From Thermosinus carboxydivorans Nor1 (GTDB taxonomy: Bacteria > Bacillota > Negativicutes > Sporomusales > Thermosinaceae), in contig NZ_AAWL01000013.1 in NCBI RefSeq assembly GCF_000169155.1, forward strand, positions 1-64,000: DNA of 64,000 bases. The letters run 5' to 3'. The notes under the pieces are model-generated. The model was not told the DNA's origin and ran no database searches. It was given only the letters and a program-made list of their open reading frames with translations. This document shows positions 60,037-64,000 of the stretch, in pieces (position 1 is the stretch's first letter; every line of letters starts with the position of its first letter). Both the position numbers and the translations under genes were made by a program.

Positions 60037-61466
60037 ATGAACCATTATTTAATGGCGATCGTTTTTTATGCCGTGCTACTCATCGTGACCGGGTTTATCG
60101 TTACCCGGTATGTCAAAGGGGCGGCCGACTTTTTCGTGGCTGGGCGCCAATTAGGCCCGGGACTATTGTTTACAACGCTGATTGCCGCCAATATTGGCGC
60201 AGGTTCGACGGTAGGCGTACAGGCATTGCTTATCAACACGGCCTTTCGGCCTGGTGGTGGATCGGCACGTCGGCCGTAGGCTCATTAGTTTTGGCCTATT
60301 TTGTCGGTCCGCAAATCTGGCAAGTGGCGCAAAAATATAACTTGTATACCCTCGGCGACTATCTCGACATGCGTTATTCACGCTATTTCCGCGGCCTTAT
60401 TGCACTAATGATGGCGGTGGGAACGCTTGCTCTTTTTGCCGGTCAATTGATCGGCATCGCTTGGATTTTGTGGGCAGTCGCCGGCGTGGAGAAGACGATA
60501 GGAATAATCATCGGCGCGATGGTCACAACCCTGTATTTTGCCGCCGGCGGCCTTCTCTCGGCGGCAATTGTGAATATTCTTGAAGTGGCCGTGATTTTTG
60601 CCGGTTTTGTTATTGCTGCGCCATATGCACTGAATTTTGTCGGTGGCTTCAGCGGACTGGAAAAGCTCATTGCCCAAAACGCCGGAAGCGCCGAGGCTGC
60701 CCGGTACTTTCGATGGGATGGCATAGGTCTGACGACAATTATCGGCTATTTTCTTATGCTTACACCTTCTTTCTTTATTTCTCCGGGACTGATTGGCAAG
60801 GTTTACGGGGCGAAGGACATTGGGGCCGTGAAAAGCGGCACGGCTTGGAACGCTATTGTTCAGTTCGGATTCGCCTTTTTACCAGCTCTGCTCGGCATGT
60901 GCGCTTACGCCATTTTTCCGAATTTGTCGCAGCGGGAGCTTGCACTGCCGGTGGCCATGAAAGAGCTAATGCCGTTCTGGGTCTCGGCTTTGGCGCTGGC
61001 AGCCATTTTTGCCGCCGAAGTCAGCACCGCTGACGCTGTACTTTATATGCTGGCCACATCAATTACCAAAGACTTGTATAAGACTTTTATTAACCCCCAT
61101 GTCGCTGATGCCAATTTGCTCAAAACCAGCCGGATGGTCAGTCTGGTCTCCGGCCTCTTGGGCGTAGGGATGGCGTTGCTTTTGCCTAATATTATTACCG
61201 CCCTATCCATTTTTTACAGCCTGATGGCGGCTTCGTTGACGGCGCCGTTATTATTCGGACTCTTTTCTATCCGACCGACAACAACAGCAGCGTTTGCCTC
61301 GGCCATTGTCGGGGTTGCAACGACCATAGCGCTTCACTTCGGTAATCAAGGCAAGGGGCTATGGATTTTAAACGCCCAATCTACCGGCATTTTGGCGTCC
61401 ATTGTTGTCATGGTCGTCCTGATGTATGTTGCGCCGGCGAAAAAGCCTGTCGCCGGAAGGCCTTAG
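60037..61466 (+). pseudogene. Sodium:solute symporter (SSS family), second copy, frameshifted
   Basis: The frame from ATG 60037 (five bases after GAGGTGAG) encodes the first membrane helix and the typical start FFVAGRQLGPGLLFT...GAGSTVG, then breaks. The next frame continues without loss as TGIAYQHGLSAWWWIGTSAVGS to the stop at 61466. The join is at 60217-60218, where one base is missing from the expected VTGIAY. The rest (about 415 residues) is intact and conserved, so the gene is either freshly broken or misread. It belongs to the same family as the gene at 58075. Confidence 0.85.
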
Positions 61467-61498
61467 TCTAATTTGTGCTAAATAGCGGGGTGAACTCG

Positions 61499-61960
61499 AT
61501 GCTGCATATTGTCCTGGTCGAACCGGAGATTCCCGGCAATACGGGCAATATTGCGCGCCTCTGCGCTGCTACTTGCTGTGAACTTCATTTGGTAAAACCG
61601 CTTGGTTTTTCAACCGATGACCGCCATTTGAAGCGGGCGGGGCTCGACTATTGGCATCTGGTAAAGGTGCATTATCACGAAAACTTTCAGGAAGTAGCCG
61701 ACCGCTATGCCGGTCACAATTTCTATTTCAATACTACCAAAGCCCAGAAGCGTTATACCGATATCCGCTACACCGCCGGCGATGTGCTTGTTTTCGGCAA
61801 AGAGACGGCCGGTCTTCCCGAGGAGCTTTTGCGCGCCAACTGGCCTAATTGCATTCGTATTCCCATGCTCGAGGATGCACGGTCGCTCAATCTTTCCAAC
61901 GCCGTGGCCGTTGTTGCTTATGAGGCGCTGCGTCAGCTTGGTTTTCCGGGGCTGTGCTGA
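61499..61960 (+). CDS. trmL: tRNA (cytidine/uridine-2'-O-)-methyltransferase TrmL
   Basis: This 153-residue SPOUT enzyme methylates the wobble base of certain leucine tRNAs. The three SpoU motifs are present: EIPGNTGNIARLCA (residues about 10-23), VFGKETAGLPEELL near 97 and IPMLEDARSLNLSNAVAVVAYEALRQ near 120-145, which form the trefoil knot. Length is typical. The start at 61499 follows GCGGGGTGA. Confidence 0.93.
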   Translation: MLHIVLVEPEIPGNTGNIARLCAATCCELHLVKPLGFSTDDRHLKRAGLDYWHLVKVHYHENFQEVADRYAGHNFYFNTTKAQKRYTDIRYTAGDVLVFGKETAGLPEELLRANWPNCIRIPMLEDARSLNLSNAVAVVAYEALRQLGFPGLC

Positions 61961-61992
61961 TAAAATATGCAAAGTAGTGAGGGATGATTTAG

Positions 61993-62850
61993 TTGTACGC
62001 GCAATTTGGTCCGGCTGGCAACCCTGATGCTTTTTACCAGGCAGGCTATAAAGCTTCGGTCGATATGCCGCAATGGCTGGCCGGTCTTGGTCTTACCGCC
62101 TATGAATATCAGTGTAGTCGGGGAGTAACCATCCGCCCGGAAACGGCAGCGGCGATTGGCCGACAGGCGGCGGAGCATAATATTAAACTCAGCATCCATG
62201 CGCCATACTATATCAACTTGGCAACCGAGGACGCCAAAATAGCCGCTAATACAAAAAAGCACCTACTAAAATCGCTGGAAGCGGCCCAATGGATGGGCGC
62301 CGACCGCGTAGTGTTCCACCCCGGCGGGCCGGGTAGACAGGAACGCCGGCGGGCAATGGAACAGGCCAAGCGGTTATTTGCAGAGGTTTTAGCTGAAGCC
62401 GAACGGCAGGGACTTAATACCGTGTTGCTTGCTCCGGAAACAATGGGGAAACAGAACCAGCTCGGGACGTTGGACGAAGTGCTGGAGTTATGCCGTATGG
62501 CAAAATGGGTGGCGCCGGCGGTTGACTTTGGCCATATGCATGCCGTTACCGGCGGACAATATACTACCCGTGAGGAATTTGCTGCCGTCTTTGACAAAGT
62601 AGCTACCGAATTGGGGGAGGAAGTGGCGGCTAACTTACATATCCATTTTAGCCGGATTGAGTTTACAAAAGCCGGGGAGAAAAAACACTGGACCTTTGAT
62701 GATCCCTTTGGGCCGTCCTATGAACCGCTGCTAGAGGTAATTGCCGAACGGCGTTATACGCCGCGCCTTATCTGTGAATCGGCAGGTACCCAGGCCCGGG
62801 ATGCCAAAATCATGCAGGAATTCTATTTTCGTTGCTTGAATAATTGGTAA
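61993..62850 (+). CDS. Endonuclease IV-like TIM-barrel protein
   Basis: This 285-residue protein has the AP-endonuclease-2 fold with the expected metal ligands: SIHAPYYINL (His near 71), FHPGGPG (His near 111), LLAPETMGK (Glu near 147), VDFGHMHA (Asp and His near 178), HIHFSRIEF near 215 and the C-terminal ICESAGTQ (Glu near 260). It resembles endonuclease IV (Nfo), which cuts DNA at abasic sites. The TTG start follows GAGGGATGA. Confidence 0.88.
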   Translation: MYAQFGPAGNPDAFYQAGYKASVDMPQWLAGLGLTAYEYQCSRGVTIRPETAAAIGRQAAEHNIKLSIHAPYYINLATEDAKIAANTKKHLLKSLEAAQWMGADRVVFHPGGPGRQERRRAMEQAKRLFAEVLAEAERQGLNTVLLAPETMGKQNQLGTLDEVLELCRMAKWVAPAVDFGHMHAVTGGQYTTREEFAAVFDKVATELGEEVAANLHIHFSRIEFTKAGEKKHWTFDDPFGPSYEPLLEVIAERRYTPRLICESAGTQARDAKIMQEFYFRCLNNW

Positions 62851-62890
62851 TGATACGCATAATATAGATTTGTAAATGTGAGGGATGGCA

Positions 62891-63241
62891 ATGCTTGTTT
62901 ACGACAAAGCTCATGAGCTCGCCCGCGCCCTTAAACACTCGGACGAATACCGTGCTTTGCTGGCTGCCCAACAAGCAATCGCTGCCGACGAGCAGACTCT
63001 CAAAATGGTAAAGGAGTTTTTGGCTAAGCAGATGGAACTTGAATATGCGGCGCTCGCCGGGAAAGGCGAAGATAAGGCGCGTGCCGAGCAGCTCCAAAAG
63101 CTGTATGAGTTACTGATGCTGAACAGTAAAGCCAAAGATTTTGTCCAGGCATATTTTCGGTTTCAGCGGATGATGGCTGATATCTATAAAATTATTGGCG
63201 AAGCAGTCGCCGAAGGGCTGGATTTTTTTGTTAAACGATAA
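62891..63241 (+). CDS. YlbF/YmcA-family protein
   Basis: This 116-residue, all-helical protein matches the YlbF (DUF964) family. In Bacillus, YlbF, YmcA and YaaT form a complex that affects RNA maturation by RNase Y, sporulation and competence. Only one member is seen here. I prefer the ATG at 62891, six bases after GAGGG; an ATG at 62885 abuts the site. Its end overlaps the murB start. Confidence 0.8.
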   Translation: MLVYDKAHELARALKHSDEYRALLAAQQAIAADEQTLKMVKEFLAKQMELEYAALAGKGEDKARAEQLQKLYELLMLNSKAKDFVQAYFRFQRMMADIYKIIGEAVAEGLDFFVKR

Positions 63242-64000
63242 CGAGCGGCAGGAATTTCTGAGCAAACTTAAAAGTATAGCCAGCGCCGACCGGGTGCGAA
63301 CAGATGAACCCATGTCGCAGCACACTACTTTCCATATTGGCGGGCCTGCCGACTTTTTCTTTGTACCGGCGTCGACCGGCGAGGTGGCGGCAGCCCTTGC
63401 CCTTGCGGCCAAGTTTGGCTTGCCGGTGACCGTATTGGGTAATGGGTCCAATGTGCTCGTGCTGGATAAAGGAATTCGGGGCTTAGTCATTAAGTTTGAT
63501 GAGCACATGGGTTATATCCGGCATACAGGGGCGCTTATCTATGCTGGTGCCGGCGCATCTTTGGGCGATGTATCCCGCTACGCCGCCCGGCAAGGCCTTA
63601 CCGGTATGGAGTTTGCCGTCGGTATTCCCGGCAGTATAGGCGGCGCGGTCTTTATGAATGCCGGCGCTTACGGCGGGGAGATGGGAAATGTTGTGGCCGC
63701 TGTAACCGCGGTCTGTCCTGACGGCACTCTAAAGCGCTTTACCAAGGCCGAAATAGATTTCGGTTACCGGCACAGCGTGTTTCAGGAAAACAAATGTGTC
63801 ATCTGTGAGGTAGAGTTAGCCTTAAAGCCGGGCAGTCCTGCTGAAATCAGCAGTAAAATGGCTGAATACACTAACAGGCGTGAGGCCAAACAGCCGGTGG
63901 AAATGCCCAGTGCCGGCAGCACCTTTAAACGGCCGCCAGGCTATTACGCCGGAACGTTGATTGAACAGACCGGATTGAAAGGTCTGCGGATCGGAGGCGC
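63228..64000 (+). CDS. murB: UDP-N-acetylmuramate dehydrogenase MurB, 3' end outside window
   Basis: This open frame runs off the window end (257 codons seen of about 300). MurB reduces UDP-GlcNAc-enolpyruvate in peptidoglycan synthesis. The FAD-binding segments are clear: HTTFHIGGPADFFFVP (residues about 29-44), VLGNGSNVLVLDKG near 70, GAGASLGDVSRYAARQGL near 105 and GIPGSIGGAVFMNAGAYGGE near 130; EMPSAGSTFKRPPGYYAG near 228 belongs to the C-terminal domain. The best start is a TTG at 63228 inside the end of the ylbF-like gene; no ATG fits. The overlap suggests coupled translation. Confidence 0.9.
   Translation, partial: MLNDNERQEFLSKLKSIASADRVRTDEPMSQHTTFHIGGPADFFFVPASTGEVAAALALAAKFGLPVTVLGNGSNVLVLDKGIRGLVIKFDEHMGYIRHTGALIYAGAGASLGDVSRYAARQGLTGMEFAVGIPGSIGGAVFMNAGAYGGEMGNVVAAVTAVCPDGTLKRFTKAEIDFGYRHSVFQENKCVICEVELALKPGSPAEISSKMAEYTNRREAKQPVEMPSAGSTFKRPPGYYAGTLIEQTGLKGLRIGG

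Overview
The window looks like a chromosomal segment of an anaerobic, endospore-forming Negativicute (Sporomusa/Thermosinus/Pelosinus-like). This is an inference from content: an alpha/beta-type small acid-soluble spore protein, a neelaredoxin-type superoxide reductase, an [FeFe] hydrogenase with a HydG maturase, two tungsten/molybdenum aldehyde:ferredoxin oxidoreductase (AOR) family enzymes, strong AGGAGG ribosome sites, and GTG/TTG starts. I saw no rRNA, tRNA or CRISPR.

Layout. 1-5.3 kb: small envelope or unknown proteins, a decayed EamA transporter, a uracil permease behind a PyrR-type attenuator, and superoxide reductase. 5.4-13.3 kb: aspartokinase with an internal beta-subunit start, SASP, an aminotransferase, a frameshifted DUF47/PhoU-like gene with a PiT transporter, an EamA transporter and a TGS-nucleoside kinase. 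13.3-22.4 kb: a biotin-dependent carboxyltransferase subunit, a group-B-like [FeFe] hydrogenase, an APC permease, two paralogous GntP permeases each behind a sigma-54 (-24/-12) promoter with upstream inverted repeats, an IS transposase relic and an isochorismatase-fold hydrolase. 22.8-27.5 kb: a GGDEF protein, zinc-ribbon and DUF1540 proteins, an Fsr-like MFS exporter and a DUF896 gene.

27.8-38.1 kb is the most unusual part: one co-oriented locus of tatA, a Tat-signal four-cluster ferredoxin, an AOR-family enzyme, a transporter of the YeeE/YedE type split into two genes, a NapG-like Tat ferredoxin, a cysteine desulfurase, a DUF3343 carrier-like protein, tatC, an SLBB/NuoF-tail/GltD-like flavoprotein, a NapH-like membrane polyferredoxin and a second tatC. 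The two TatC proteins have lost complementary sets of conserved residues. I read the locus as an AOR-type redox complex carrying its own Tat export machinery, quinone-linked electron path and sulfur (or selenium) supply. No single gene is new; the combination is what deserves testing.

38.2-53.9 kb: endonuclease III, a soluble chemoreceptor, a metal-dependent hydrolase, then a molybdenum/tungsten cofactor island: mobB, moaA, a Moco-family riboswitch, a second AOR, a small conserved protein, moeA, a moeA-PBP fusion, moaD, moeB-like, moaC, MOSC, mogA/moaB, tupB and tupC. No moaE or tupA lies in the window. This island would supply cofactor to both AORs. 54-57 kb: hydG with a TM1266-type regulator and a tandem-P-loop ATPase. 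57-64 kb: LysE exporter, two SSS symporters (one frameshifted) around a ferredoxin, trmL, an endonuclease-IV-like gene, ylbF and the start of murB.

Several genes are interrupted by single-base frame changes (near 9379, 16340, 27450 and 60217); whether these are real or sequence errors cannot be decided here.
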